Source: Nematopogon swammerdamellus
Lineage: Eukaryota; Arthropoda; Insecta; Lepidoptera; Adelidae
Length of the DNA: 64,000 nt
Assembly: GCA_946902875.1 (NCBI GenBank)
Contig: OX336343.1
Coordinates: 13,885,361 to 13,949,360, forward strand
Direction: 5' to 3'
Position numbers and translations under genes: made by a program. Within the stretch, counting starts at the first letter, position 1. The number at the start of each line of letters is the position of its first letter. Below are positions 37,423 to 48,763 of the stretch, in pieces. The notes under the pieces are model-generated. The model worked only from the letters and a program-made list of their open reading frames with translations. It was not told the origin of the DNA and did not search any database.

Positions 37423-38114
37423 ATATTTTCGCCAATATTGCGCGCATACTACACTACGTACAATATAATAAACATACGATCAATTTAACTTAAATCAAAC
37501 AGGAACTTCAGTTAAGTAAATATCCGCTAACATCGACTCGCAACAACACTTTTACATAGGTTTGCACCTAAAATTAATCAAATAGATACCTAACGAAGTA
37601 AACCTACATAATATTATGAATCGAATTAAATAAGAAACTCTGCTCGAGACAATGCATACACACACCGCGCTCCGCCAGACCGCACCCCGCGCCGCGCCCC
37701 GCGCCTCCGCCGCCGTCGCACACTGTAATAATTTTGAAATCTAGCGGTACTAATGTCAAATAAAATATTTGAGACAATTTGAATAATACGTCAATTAGAG
37801 ATTAGTTTAATAGATGTAAAATCATTCTGCATTCAAAGAAATATAATCTGGCAACACTGTTTTTAGGAGAAGTCTCGAAACATGACTCACGCGCTCATCA
37901 ATGCGCGCCATTGTTTCAGTACGAGTGAAAGAGTGTGATACTAGTAAGTGACGGGTGTGCCACGCGGACGTGACAAAACAAGGAGAATAATCAGTTTATT
38001 TATTATTTTTACCGTTTTCAAAGGATTGTTTAGGGTAAGTTTGAAATTCTTAGCACATACACTTTATAAATATATTTTTTTTTATAATTAAATACTATAC
38101 AACTTTTTGTTGTT
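37423..38114. other. Unassigned upstream DNA with a CpG-rich patch
   Basis: 37665-37730 is very rich in CGC and GCC (CCGCGCCGCGCCCCGCG), unlike its AT-rich surroundings. Such patches can mark lepidopteran promoters but also occur inside repeats in this window (39.3 and 47.7 kb). No transcript evidence is available. Confidence 0.3.
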
Positions 38115-38536
38115 TTATTTTTTATGTACACATATTTTAGTAATATTAAAAAAGCACATCTAGTGATATATTTCGCCTCGATGTCGTCGGTGGCGTCTTC
38201 AGTCAAGTGAGAAATAATATGATTATGATTTGATAGATATGTTTTTTTTTTTATTTTCTTCTTTTTTTATTATTTTTTATATAGAAATAAAAAGCAAATT
38301 ATGGTTTTATGGAGGCATGGTGAGTGGATGAACGTAAATTAATATGAGTTATGAGATGTGTAAGGTACTGGTGATGTATATGTGGCCAGGTGGGATGGTT
38401 TAATTTAGTGAATTACGTTGAGGCCTGGTGAATGGTATGAGCCAAGGATCCATATGTATGACGACGACATCGGGGCGAAATATATCATTAAATGTGCTTT
38501 TTTAATATTACTAAAATATGTGTAAATAAAAAATAA
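38115..38536. mobile_element. MITE with 75-bp terminal inverted repeats
   Basis: The arms 38115-38189 and 38462-38536 pair well; both contain TTAGTAATATTAAAAAAGCA and TATATTTCGCC.CGATGTCG. There is no coding capacity. The total length is 422 bp. Confidence 0.85.
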
Positions 38537-39300
38537 GAATTTTTCGTCAACGTCAATATTTGTAATAAAAAGGTTGTTGTAATGTTCACTACGAAATCAT
38601 GCAATTTACAAATATTTTTGTTTTTGTGTTGAGATTTAAAAATGTACCCACATGTATCCACCTTGAAATCATTTTTTTATATTTCTATGACTAATAGTCT
38701 TTTAAGTGCAGGTTTAATCTCCTGCCCCTATTTGCCCCACCCATACATTTTTTTTTACTTATCAGGAGCAGGGCTGACTATAAAAATAAGGGCTGTTTTC
38801 GAGGTGTGGAAGCGGGGCCAAAAATCAGCCAGGAAAAACGAGCGTAGAAGACACTAACAGAGACATTTTGAATCGGTTCCTCATAGCATCGGACCCTCTA
38901 CTATCAAGCCAGTCCACCCGAACATCTAGACAAAGACACGCTCTACCTGCAGATACCATGAAGTTATTAAAATCGGCAGATGCTCTTGATGCTACACAAC
39001 ACAAACTATGTCTGATAGTGATAAGATAACGAATAACGCAAATAAAATCATTTTAATATGCAGCTTCTTAAATTTCATAATTTTCGAAAAAGTCATTTAA
39101 ACATATTTTCATATGCAATACATATAAGTAATCAGTTTCTATTTTAATTTTTCCTTAATGCGGCCCTGGGCTTCCAGCTCACGAATATTTCAGAAAAATC
39201 AGCGCAGTGTTTGATTGCAATGAACTATTAACATGACACATAAATTACGACCGGCAATACGTGGGCAATATAGAATGGGGAGTTAAGTTCCGCTAGATTA
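38537..39300. other. Unassigned AT-rich DNA
   Basis: No recognisable coding sequence, inverted repeat or tandem array is seen. Confidence 0.35.
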
Positions 39301-39690
39301 TGAAATTATTACAGTGTGCGCCGCCAGCCTCCGCCAGTCGCGCCACCAACCGCCGCGCGCCGCGCCGCCTACCATATCTTTATTTCGGCGCGTAGAACAA
39401 TTCGATTTGTATGGGAGCCACATCTTAGCGTAGTCGGAAGTGAATTTTAGTTAGCCTATCATGTGTCCCGTATAGTAAAATGTGTTTTTACTAGGTTCAT
39501 CGAATTCGGATGATGGCTTTAAGAGTTATGGAGGAACATACATACATACATACACAAAAGATTTCTAAAAATCGTCAATTTAGTTTTAGTATCATACATA
39601 GAGTCTACAAACGCAGTATTTCATAAAAAAAAGTAACTTACTCCATCACCCCCCCCTCACAGATTTATTATTAGTATTGATGATTGATTG
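39301..39690 (-). repeat. Solo copy of the outer end of the 47.4-51.9 kb palindrome
   Basis: It includes a GC-rich patch (GCCGCGCGCCGCGCCGCC), TATGGGAGCCACATCTTAGC, an ACAT run, AAAATCGTCAATTTAG, and the end CAGATTTATTATTAGTATTG. All are present in the same order at 51470-51866. Confidence 0.75.
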
Positions 39691-39699
39691 ATTCGTATG

Positions 39700-40880
39700 T
39701 AGTTTATCATACATATTTCTTTACAGTTTAACACATTGCCACAAACTATTCTTGTTCGCCTGCATGTACTTCTCCCACATCTCAAAGGTTAGTTAGAATA
39801 GCATGCCTCGCGGCATTAATCTCGCCTATTGTACCTAATTTTTATAAATTGGTGTTCAATAAAGAATATATACATACATATACATACAATAATGCCATAA
39901 GAACAAATACGAACATTGAAAAGGTTCAAGATAGACATATTTGAAGCCAACGCTTTAAGTAGGTATGTGTGATAGATATAATTCAATGTGTAACGACATA
40001 GGTATTAACACTTTCACTGACAATGAGATGATCTTAGGTTTCATGATATGACACTAAAAAATTCCGTACAAACTCACACGCCGCCTCTCGGCGGACAGTC
40101 AGTACCTGTGATATGACGGTTCGTCCACAGCCGCTAAAGTCCACAGCTTCGTTTCCGTTCAAATCAGTTCGATAAACACCTAATTTTACTCTCATAAAAC
40201 TGATAGGTAAGTAGGATTCAGTTACACACAGGCTCGTAAACACATGATACCTAGTTGTAATTATTTACCAAACTCTCGACATATTTGTATATAGCTCTAT
40301 ACAAAACACCAACATGCGCGAGAAAATGTGTTTAGTAAATGTAGGTACGTAAGTCATTCCTATTTCTTATCATCTATGAACCTTAGAACGTTAGAGGTGC
40401 ATAACTTATATTTTTGTTTTTATCTAAGGTTTGCAATGCATTCGTTGCGTGTTTCATGCACTAAAAACAATTATAAACACACCAACAGATGTGTAATTAA
40501 GTATTACACTATAAACTAAAAATATTATAAGAAAATTAACTTCTACCGTGGACGGAAAAAATTGATCGAGGCCTTTTACGCCTTCCGAATACAATAATCA
40601 CTTGTACTGGTTCAGCGCCGAACAAAAAAAAACCCTACGTGACCTGTGTGCGTTGCAAAATGTAATACATAAACAAGTAATTTAATTCAAATTCGAATGC
40701 AAAAATTCATGCTCGAAAACAGGTTCGCTTTCTCCAGTCTGAACTGTCAAAGTTCCACAAATGTTAAAGAAGAAACTGTCCGAAGTTTGTAATAAGTGCG
40801 CAAGGAAGCGCCTGTAATCAATCCTACTGCTCGACTAATGGGGTCATAGGGGCCGTAGTGCGGGCCCTCCCCCCTAAGTC
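39700..40880. other. Unassigned DNA
   Basis: It contains ATACATACATA runs near 39870 and nothing recognised as coding or mobile. Confidence 0.35.
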
Positions 40881-40890
40881 GTCTCTTACT

Positions 40891-40990
40891 TCAGTTGTTT
40901 GGATTTCTCTTCAAGTCGTCGCCGCCGTAGAGGGTCCAGTCGAAGTGCGTCGCCAGGCCACAGTGACTTTTAGGGTCGACATGTTGAATG
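40891..40990 (-). CDS. Possible terminal exon or coding remnant, unidentified
   Basis: The minus strand reads HVDPKSHCGLATHFDWTLYG and then GDDLKRNPNN, ending in a stop at 40891. Composition and the clean stop look protein-like. An AAAAG acceptor is possible near 40966, but the pyrimidine tract is weak. The family is not recognised and the call is speculative. Confidence 0.22.
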
Positions 40991-41103
40991 TCAGCATGTT
41001 TATGGAAAAGGAATAGTCGCTTTAACGACCATTGAAGACTTAAAGAATTAATTGAGAGCCAGGAAGAAGAAGCACCTGAATACAAGACGAAAACGAACAG
41101 ATA

Positions 41104-41167
41104 GAACAATAGGAAGAAGGTAGACCAAAAGGGTATTGCCTTTTGGTCTACCTTCTTCCTATTGTTC
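41104..41167. repeat. Perfect hairpin, 29-bp arms, 6-bp loop
   Basis: 41104-41132 and 41139-41167 are exact reverse complements (GAACAATAGGAAGAAGG on one side). Nothing else repeats nearby. Confidence 0.9.
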
Positions 41168-41179
41168 GGAGCAAATACC

Positions 41180-41541
41180 AGTCATGACGAAAAAGGACAA
41201 GCGAGGAGTATGACCATTGCAAGCAATTGCAAGCGATTCCTGAACATCATAGTTATTGACCACAACCGCGTCAGAACGAATTTAATAAAATTTATTCTCG
41301 CGAAAGTTATCCCGCAATTCCAATACACGTGGCGTACTTACCGAAACATATCGAAGAATTTCTTTCGTTGATCAACTTACAAAAGTATTTTCCTTTCCAA
41401 CAATATTGTCAAAAAATGTCATTATCCGACGCATGCAAATCTGACATACAAGCGAAAGCTATGTACGTTCTAAATTCAAAATACATACGTAATCGTGATG
41501 TTGAGCAAGTTTTTCGTAAACATAATCTCGCGATCGATTGA
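41180..41541 (+). pseudogene. Coding-like remnant of unknown family
   Basis: Two overlapping frames read NCKRFLNIIVIDHNRVRTNL, IKFILAKVIPQFQY and, shifted, AYLPKHIEEFLSLINLQKYF, SLSDACKSDIQAKAMYVLNS and [24 protein letters not shown] at 41541. The composition is that of a real protein broken by one frameshift near 41330. I do not recognise the family. Confidence 0.3.
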
Positions 41542-42299
41542 AATTTTCCCACAAATAAAACTACGAGCAACTCTATGTAGCTATGGAATAGTTGGCGTTG
41601 GTTTATTTCATGCAGCAAGATAACTTCTCCGGCTGTTATTTATTATATAACTCATAATAATAATCTGCGGAAAAACTTAAGTCAACTTATAGTTTTAAGG
41701 ATTTTTGAATAATAAGTTTTCTTCCTGTTCTAATAAGTCTAGACACTAATGAATGAAAAAATCTAATTAAAAATCTCTCCCACAAGATCACACGGTATAC
41801 AGTCGGAGCATGTGCTCTAGCCTCTCTGACTCAGCCATCCTAACCGTATAGCATGAAAATACGTTTTCAAATATATAAACAAAAATCATTACTAAGCAGT
41901 TCTTTATTAAACACCATTCTCGTTTCGGCGTACCCACTACAACAAACACCAAACCTATAAAGCTTCGTACTCACAGAGCAAGAAATCGCGTCGCGGCCGG
42001 CTGGGGCAAGACGGCCGCCGCTCGCCGCTGTGTGTTCGTACTCTACGCCAAGAGTCAAAGTCAAAGACATCAAAGTCTTAAAACTCGTAATTATTTTTAC
42101 ACCAAGATTATTTATTGCTTCTTAACTTGCGCCTTTGCTGCGTCATCGCTGACGATCTGACGGGAGCCACCTGTATGCTAGGTGCCATTGCATCCACATT
42201 TCATCTATTTTGTATTTATTGAACCTGTCTACATTGCCTGCTAGGTACATCCGTGATTTCATTCTTGTTTTTGTCGAAACTACATAGGTGCCGTGTCAG

Positions 42300-42470
42300 C
42301 GTTTCCTTTGATCAGAACGAAGTGAGAACACCAACTGTCTGTGGAACTGTGTTCCGGCGAGTGTGTTTCCCGAATCCTTTAACCTGGATGTCTTCAAACG
42401 TCATATTAACAGGCTAGACAGCTTGGCAACAGTCCGCAAATTTGCTGGCATGGCATCTACCTGAGCATGT
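42300..42470 (+). pseudogene. LINE ORF2 C-terminal scrap
   Basis: One frame reads LWNCVPASVFPESFNLDVFK then RHINRLDSLA, the common end of insect LINE ORF2 proteins (LWN.LP...FP...N...FK). It is opposite in orientation to the Jockey-like fragment on its right. Confidence 0.65.
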
Positions 42471-42541
42471 TTTCGCGAGGAGAGGTGATTATAACTCTGT
42501 CGACTGCACCGTTGGTCTATCAACACAGCCACCCATGTTGG

Positions 42542-43346
42542 TTTTTTTTTTTACGGGAAGCTCGACATTTCGCGCGCCAGACTAACGCAGAGGTGTAGTC
42601 CGACGGCGTCCACGGGCATTCGAATATTTACGGGGGCTGCGAATACCACGTCGGCCGGCTAGGTGCACCTTCACATTATGTTTGAAGGATCCCAGACTGT
42701 ACATTAGAGGAAAAGATGCTGGTGGGAGTGCATTCCACATGTTGGCAACCCTGTAAATAAAGGATTTAAGGATCGATTTGTCCTAAGTGGGGGAATATCG
42801 ACAGTGTGTAGATGCATTCCCAACCTGTTGCGCGTGGAACGATGGTAGAATGGGGATGGAGGGATCGCATCGTGCAGCTCCTTGGAACACTCTCCGTGGT
42901 ACAGGCGATAGAACACACTCAAAGATCCAACGTCCCTGCGGAGCTGTAAGGTCTCTAAGTTCCGAGATACCTCGGGGTCGTTAACAAGGCGTACAGCGCG
43001 ACGCTGAATCGAGTCTAAGGAGCCGAGCAGGTATTTTGCGGATCCGTCCCACAGATGCGAACAGTACTCCACGCATGAGCGAATCTGCGCTTTATAAAGT
43101 AGCAGTTTTTGGCTCGGCGTAAAGTACTGACGCACCTTGTTGAGGAAACCCAGCTTCCTTGAGGCTACCTTAGCTTTCTCCTCGATGTGGCGTCCAAAAT
43201 TCAGGTCGCGAGTTAGTTCGACCCCGAGAATCCCAATGTGCTCCTCGACCTTGAGAGTAGTTCCTTGAAAGGTGGGGGCTGCAGTGAACGGTGTCCGCTT
43301 TGAGCTGAATACACACGCCTGAGTTTTACTCGCGTTAAACTCGACA
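42542..43346 (-). pseudogene. Jockey-like LINE, 5'-truncated, ORF2 end and poly(A)
   Basis: The minus strand begins VEFNASKTQACVFSSKRTPF, just after the catalytic reverse transcriptase block. It continues through KLGFLNKVRQYFTPSQKLLL, LDSIQRRAVRLVNDPEVSRN and SVFYRLYHGECSKELHDAIP. A frameshift near 42790 leads to a C-terminus ending RSPRKYSNARGRRRTTPLR-stop, a short 3' UTR and the poly(A) at 42542-42551. The same 3' end is inserted twice, mirrored, at 48.62 and 50.49 kb. Confidence 0.85.
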
Positions 43347-43459
43347 TAAATAGGTTTACATAAAAAAAATACTATTTCAGATCCAATGAGGACCCCAAAC
43401 CCGAAAACAGCGCGAGAGGGAGGGAGAGCATTTTTACGGGTATTACCATACAAATAATT

Positions 43460-44002
43460 GCTATCAGGTTATGGGGGCTGAGAAAAGGTTGAAAGGGGGA
43501 AGGTAACGAAAGAATAAAAAATTCAGTAATAAATAATACAACATCTGAAAATTAAAAAATAATATCAAATCGTAAAAATCTGCTGCTTCGCAGTTCGGAA
43601 CCGGTGTATAACTGTAGGCCTCTTCACTTGCCCCTTACTAGGTGATATGCTCCAATTGTAGCCGACTGGATGTCCGTTTTGGGACCCCCCCCCCCCCCCC
43701 CCCAAACGATTTTAAAAATATATCACGCAATATGATTTAGATCTAAAAAGTAAAAGATGAAAAACCAAAATTAAAATAAATAAGGCTTAAAAAAATTACT
43801 GTTAATAAAAATTAAGGAAAAAGCAGTAGAGAATGCTGTAGGGCTATTCGAAAAATTGAGTGTTTTTTTTTCATGGCTGTTGCAATCAACCTTCATTCAG
43901 TGCGGTAATATCAATGCAGACGGCATTGACCCTACGAACTAGCAAGGTAATGTAATTTGTCTTCACAGGAAATATACAATGTATGTGTGCGAAGAAAACA
44001 GT
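43460..44002. other. Unassigned DNA with a poly-C run and SINE A trace
   Basis: A run of about 17 C lies at 43687-43703. At 43870-43950 there is a degraded piece of SINE A (CATTCAGTGCGG...CCCTACGAAC). Nothing else is seen. Confidence 0.4.
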
Positions 44003-44052
44003 ATGATACCCTCAGATCAGGAAAGGATCCTTTCCTGATCTGAGATGATACC
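44003..44052. repeat. 34-bp perfect palindrome flanked by 8-bp direct repeats
   Basis: 44011-44044 is its own reverse complement, centred on GGATCC. ATGATACC lies directly on both sides (44003-44010 and 44045-44052), as if a palindromic insertion had produced a target duplication. Confidence 0.9.
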
Positions 44053-44236
44053 AATCTACGCATAAAGTAGTTTTCTTGTTACCAGCGAACTTAGAGTAGG
44101 TATAACTACCTCCTCTCAGCGGTACTGGAACTTTCGTCGCTTGTAGTTCCAACTGTTGCAGAACAATGTGCCCTTTCCTCTCGTCTCTTCCAGCTTCACT
44201 ACGCCAGCCAAAGAAGAGTTTTGTAAAATTATCCAT
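44040..44236 (-). CDS. Possible first coding exon, unidentified protein
   Basis: Starting at an ATG in the context ACAATATGG, the minus strand reads MDNFTKLFFGWRSEAGRDER, KGHIVLQQLELQATKVPVPL and RGGSYTYSKFAGNKKTTLCV then DWYHLRSG. The composition is protein-like and free of repeat motifs. A donor TTG|GTATCA is possible near 44055. The frame runs into the palindrome at 44011. No family is recognised. Confidence 0.28.
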
Positions 44237-44436
44237 ATTGTGAAGATTTTAAAGTTCAAATTTGAATGATCGCTGCTTTCGTAAGGTTGATATTGTCTTG
44301 CTTGATTAATTTAATTTGAAATAACGCCACTTGAAGAGAACACAAAGCCCAAATTTAAATGTACATTTTCAACGCGTTGTGCCCGTAGGTAAACCTAGAT
44401 TCCGAACTTTCTTTATCCCGAATGTTGTCCCGCTCT

Positions 44437-44540
44437 GGGGCGGGGTCGACGCCTATCTCCGTCCCTCTCGCGCGATGCCCGCTCGGAACGCGTGCGTGTA
44501 TAAATAGCAACACACTCTTACTCTCCTTTATTGTTTGCAG
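44437..44540 (+). promoter_or_regulatory. GC-box and TATA promoter-like region
   Basis: GGGGCGGGG (44437-44445) lies about 55 bp upstream of TATAAATAG (44499-44507); a start around 44530 would be expected. The surrounding DNA is CpG-rich. It could serve a host transcript or be the promoter of a long terminal repeat. No downstream coding sequence with an ATG was identified. Confidence 0.35.
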
Positions 44541-44859
44541 CTAAAGATACGGTGTCCCGGAAGTTCGTTAGTCTCCGCTACTGTTCCCGTTTCAGGGAAA
44601 CAGTTTTAGTATCATATTTTGCTTGACATGTATACTTTTGAAATACTCATATGTTCAGCGTTTATGACATGTTTATATTGAAATTATTTTTAATTAAAAT
44701 GTTATTTAACACCCACCATTTGTTTATATTATTTAGAAATGAGAAATGTATTGATATATTCAATAAAACGAACGAAAAGATTGGCATGAAAGTTGACATG
44801 CAGCTCAAAGCAATCCTTATCGTGATAACTGAGCTTATCTTAAAGAAACATTAAAATAC

Positions 44860-45430
44860 GTTGGTACTCAAACATTCAGTAATACAATGCCTCAATCGGA
44901 CGGGAAGAGTTATAGTTAAACCAATAAAGCGTAAAACCGCGAAATTATCGATTCAATCCGCTAAACGCAGCCGGGGCACCGCGAGGCGGGAGCACAAAAC
45001 CCAGCAACAGGCGAGCGCTGAGCTTTTTCAGCTCGCCCGCCTCAGTTCCACTTTCATAAGCTCGCGATCGGACGCCGCTCTAGCGTCGACCGCCCCCGCC
45101 CGCCCGCGCGCCGCGTCGCCGCTTCCACGCGCCGCACATTATTATCTAAATAAAAACATTAACTTTGCATTCATAAATTCTATGAACGAATTAAACACTC
45201 ACTCTCTCTTTCCATCTCGTGGCGACAAAGCTAGTGAAAAAGGAATAAAAGTTGGCAATTTGGAGAATGTAACCGGTTCTCCTTCACGTGCTCCGACCCG
45301 GTGACGGTATTAGCATAAAGGAGATGAATTAATGAAAGTACTGTCGATGGGTGGCGCCGACCGGTCGCCGAGGAAGCGAGGCCCGAGGGTCTGAGGAGCT
45401 GACGTTTTACCCGAGTAAACCCAGGTCGGT
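44860..45430 (+). other. CpG-rich segment, function unknown
   Basis: 45050-45130 is dominated by CGCCCGCC and GCGCGCCGCG. An uninterrupted frame of 147 codons crosses it but has no ATG at its head and low-complexity composition, so I do not call it a gene. 45345-45370 carries GGTGGCGCCGACCGGTCGCC. Confidence 0.3.
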
Positions 45431-46829
45431 ACTGTATATTACATGTCTAACTATGAAACACATCCTTCAACTAGTTAATTCAATCTAATTTATTTTTGAC
45501 AATTGTAAGATACTATTCAGGTTTCGTCGGAAACTATTTACGAAATAATTATTCCTATTTGTATATATATTTCTATTCCTATAGGGCAAAAAACAAGAGA
45601 CGTTTTCGTCATAATTATATTTTATTGATGTTTGTCATACAAATAATTTTTCTGATATCCTGAGAAGTGCCTCAACACGGAATCTAAATGAATATATTTT
45701 AATGTGTACGACTGATGCACACATGATTTGTCCGCAGTTGAGAAAATCTTGTTTATTTCATATTAATATATAGTTTGTACCTACATAATTATTAAGACCA
45801 ACACTCTGCAGTGGCGAACCAACTAAAAGTAATATTTAACTTTAATAAAGTAGTAATTGAATGCCATTAAAGTGCGCTAGTTCAATAAAATGCTTTATTA
45901 CGTACGAAAAGTTTTATCCACAATAGCTTTTGGTAGCGGCCTCGTTCGTGAACAGTTCGCATAGCAGTTAGAAATGTTAAAGTGCCTATTTGCTGATTGG
46001 AAATTCAGCTTCCTTGCTCTTATTATCCGTCCGTTTATAGGTAATGGACACAGAAAATACCATTCGTATGGTATACCATAATATATAGGTGTATAAGCTT
46101 ATTTTGTTGGATGGACAAAATGTATGAAGCGGCGAAATTTAATGCAATCGTAAAACATAATTTGGTCAAAGATTTGGTCAGACATTACCTTACAGGGCTG
46201 TTAAGACTAGAATACAATTAATTTGTTTATAGTACATTTACATTTTTCATTTTAGCGGTTCTTCGACATTATACATACCTATTACAAATAGTTTATTTTT
46301 TCGCTTAATGAAATGAAATGAAATGAAAATATTAATTTAATTAATACATAAAATCATACAGTGCAATAAATGAGTATCCTGTACTAGAAATTTTCTGTTC
46401 TTTTCAATAATTAACTATTCATGCCATCACTTACGTAAACTCTGCCTCAGACCCTATGAGTAATTACATAGAATATGTTCTCACAAAACTTTAAGGAAGA
46501 TTTGATTTCTTTACACAAAACTCTCGTTCACAAGGCCAAAGTTCACAGCCCGCGGCTGTCTGAGTCATTTATACGCACCTCATCTGTTTGATTCATAACA
46601 GCTATCTATCATTTTATAATTCTGGTAATCCTCACCTACCTAATGAAAAACTATCGTGTAAAGTTTGCAATGTTTGAAGAGTAGATAAACAATGGTTTTA
46701 TTTACTACCTAGTCACTGGCTGTTTAGTAAATTAGTAGTTTGTAATATTCTAGTATTGTTCCTGGTCAGGGTTATCTTGAATCTCACTATCTCACTTCTC
46801 ATCTCATCTCATCTCACTAATATCATATT
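45431..46829. other. Unassigned AT-rich DNA
   Basis: Only short simple repeats are seen (GAAAT at 46310-46328, CATCT at 46797-46813). Confidence 0.4.
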
Positions 46830-47300
46830 GTTTATTGTATAATTTCATCCACAGGTAGGTAACCTACGCTTGGACATGTCGAAAATTCCGCCAGTTCTAA
46901 ATTCAATGCGAAGAAGAACTGACAAACAAACTTCGCAAGTCACAATGTTTTGTTAGTACCTTATAAGTATTATATTATAGTAACTTACAAATAATTAACC
47001 CATACTACCGCTCACAAGAGCATTAATATTTACAGCATAAACATGAATACTGAAGAATCTGACCACACTGCCTATTTAAATTACCTATATCTGGTGTATA
47101 GTGCCATCGTCAATTTTGATATTTCATATTATATCAAGTCAAATAAAACAATTAGTTTACGTTTATTACAAAGAAATGTAATAAGTCATATTAAAAATCA
47201 AATGATACAAAGTGTATCGAATTGTCAAAATTTGTTAGTGGGAAAAATAGTAGTCAGACTCTTAGATAAAATTACGGTCAGTTAATGCATCCTTAATACT
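46830..47300 (+). repeat. Dispersed repeat D, copy 1, with an 80-codon open frame
   Basis: It is matched by 61019-61515. From the ATG at 47043 it encodes MNTEESDHTAYLNYLYLVYS and on to LLVGKIVVRLLDKITVS, a small protein of unknown type. The other copy has lost this frame. The open frame could be chance or a relic of a mobile element. Confidence 0.6.
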
Positions 47301-48620
47301 GTAATAACTCTTTTCAATTAACATTATTTTAATCCGTCGTTTAAAATTATTGTCATCTAATTGTTTTATGTTAGGAGACATCAATCAATACTAATAATAA
47401 ATCTGTAAGGGATGGTCATGGAGTAAGTTGCTTTGTTTTAGGAAATATTGAGTTTGTAGCCTCTATGTATGATACTAAAGCTAAATTGACGATTTTTAGA
47501 AATCTTTTCTGTATGTATGTATGTATGTATGTATGTATGTTCCGCCATAACTCTTTAACCGATCATCCGAATTCGATGAAACTTTGTACAAGCACATTTA
47601 AATATATGGGACACAGGATAGGCTAAATAAAATTCAGTTCCGGTTACGCTAAGATGTGGCTCCCATACAAACCGATATGTTCAATCCGCGCGCCTTAGTA
47701 CTATACATACTACATAGGTATTTACCGAGCGAGCGGCAGTTGGCGGCGGCGGGGCGGAGGCGGCGCGCGGGAGGCGCGGCCTATAAACTCAACAGCGAAC
47801 CGAGCAGCCGCACTATATTCCTCTTTCACGCAAAAACTACTGAACAGATTTTGATGAGCCTTTACAGTACTATAGCTTATACATCAAAAAGGCTATAATT
47901 TATAAAGACATTGTGTAAATTTGCCCAAATATCGATAAATGTCAAGTAAGTCGGAAAAAATCCTGCCTTCTGAGACCTATCTCGGCGTGCGCTGCATAAA
48001 CCGTTAGAGTTACACGAAGATAGTGTATGGTGAGGTAGTTTCTCTAAAATAGTTCTAAAAAAAAGTCCGCGACAGCATATATCTACCTTTTATGTGGAAG
48101 CCACTATAGCCAAAATAGTGAACCAAAAATACATTTAAATTGCATACTGTATTTACAATGCACATTTTATAGTTTTGAATTAATTCTTATCAAAATACAT
48201 ACATATTTATCGCTTCTGGTATTTAAAGTAGATAAACATTGGCTGTTACACTAAGTAATTTGGACAAATAGTTTAAAAGTTACGACGACGAGAATGTCTT
48301 GAGAGAAGCGCTGCGCTTCTCTCAGCGGGGGGCAGCGGGGCGAGGCGAATATGTTTGTATGAATTTCCTTCATAAAATTTAAGCCGATCATCTAAATTCG
48401 ATTAAAATTACTACACGCACATTTAGCTATACGAGACACAGGATAGGCTAAATAAAATTCAGTTCCGGATATGCTAATAATGTGGAGTATTTTACTTAGT
48501 TAGGTAGGTATCTAAAGTATTTGATTTATTTTAATTGAATTTTCTTATTTTAATATCGATAGCTTTTTCCCGCGGATTCGCTCGCGTGAAATTCGTATTT
48601 CATAAGAAGAAACTAAGTAC

Positions 48621-48763
48621 ATTACATAATGTGAAGGTGCACCTAGCCGGCCGACATGGTATTCGCAGCCCCCGTAAATATTCGAATGCCCGTGGGCGCC
48701 GTCGAACTACACCTCTGCGTTAGTCTGGCGAGCGCGATATGTCGAGCTTCCCATAAAAAAAAA
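48621..48763 (+). mobile_element. 5'-truncated Jockey-like LINE 3' end inserted in FB-3 (left arm)
   Basis: It reads KVHLAGRHGIRSPRKYSNAR-type C-terminus, 3' UTR and poly(A). AAGTA lies on both sides (about 48616 and 48764), a likely target duplication. An identical mirrored copy sits at 50488-50630. Confidence 0.8.

Noticed and set aside
37870..37950. Minus-strand mini-exon with an ATG and a GTGAGT donor (seven codons) as an alternative transporter start
   Set aside because: Joining it to exon 1 gives an immediate stop. A direct join to exon 2 keeps the frame, but nothing in the sequence supports it.
44861..45304. 147-codon open frame as a gene
   Set aside because: No ATG at its head, low-complexity CpG-driven composition, and no recognisable domain.
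47656..47898. 80-codon open frame, identical to one at 51353-51595
   Set aside because: It is duplicated only because it lies in the giant palindrome; its GC-rich part recurs in a related repeat at 39.3 kb, so it is repeat DNA.
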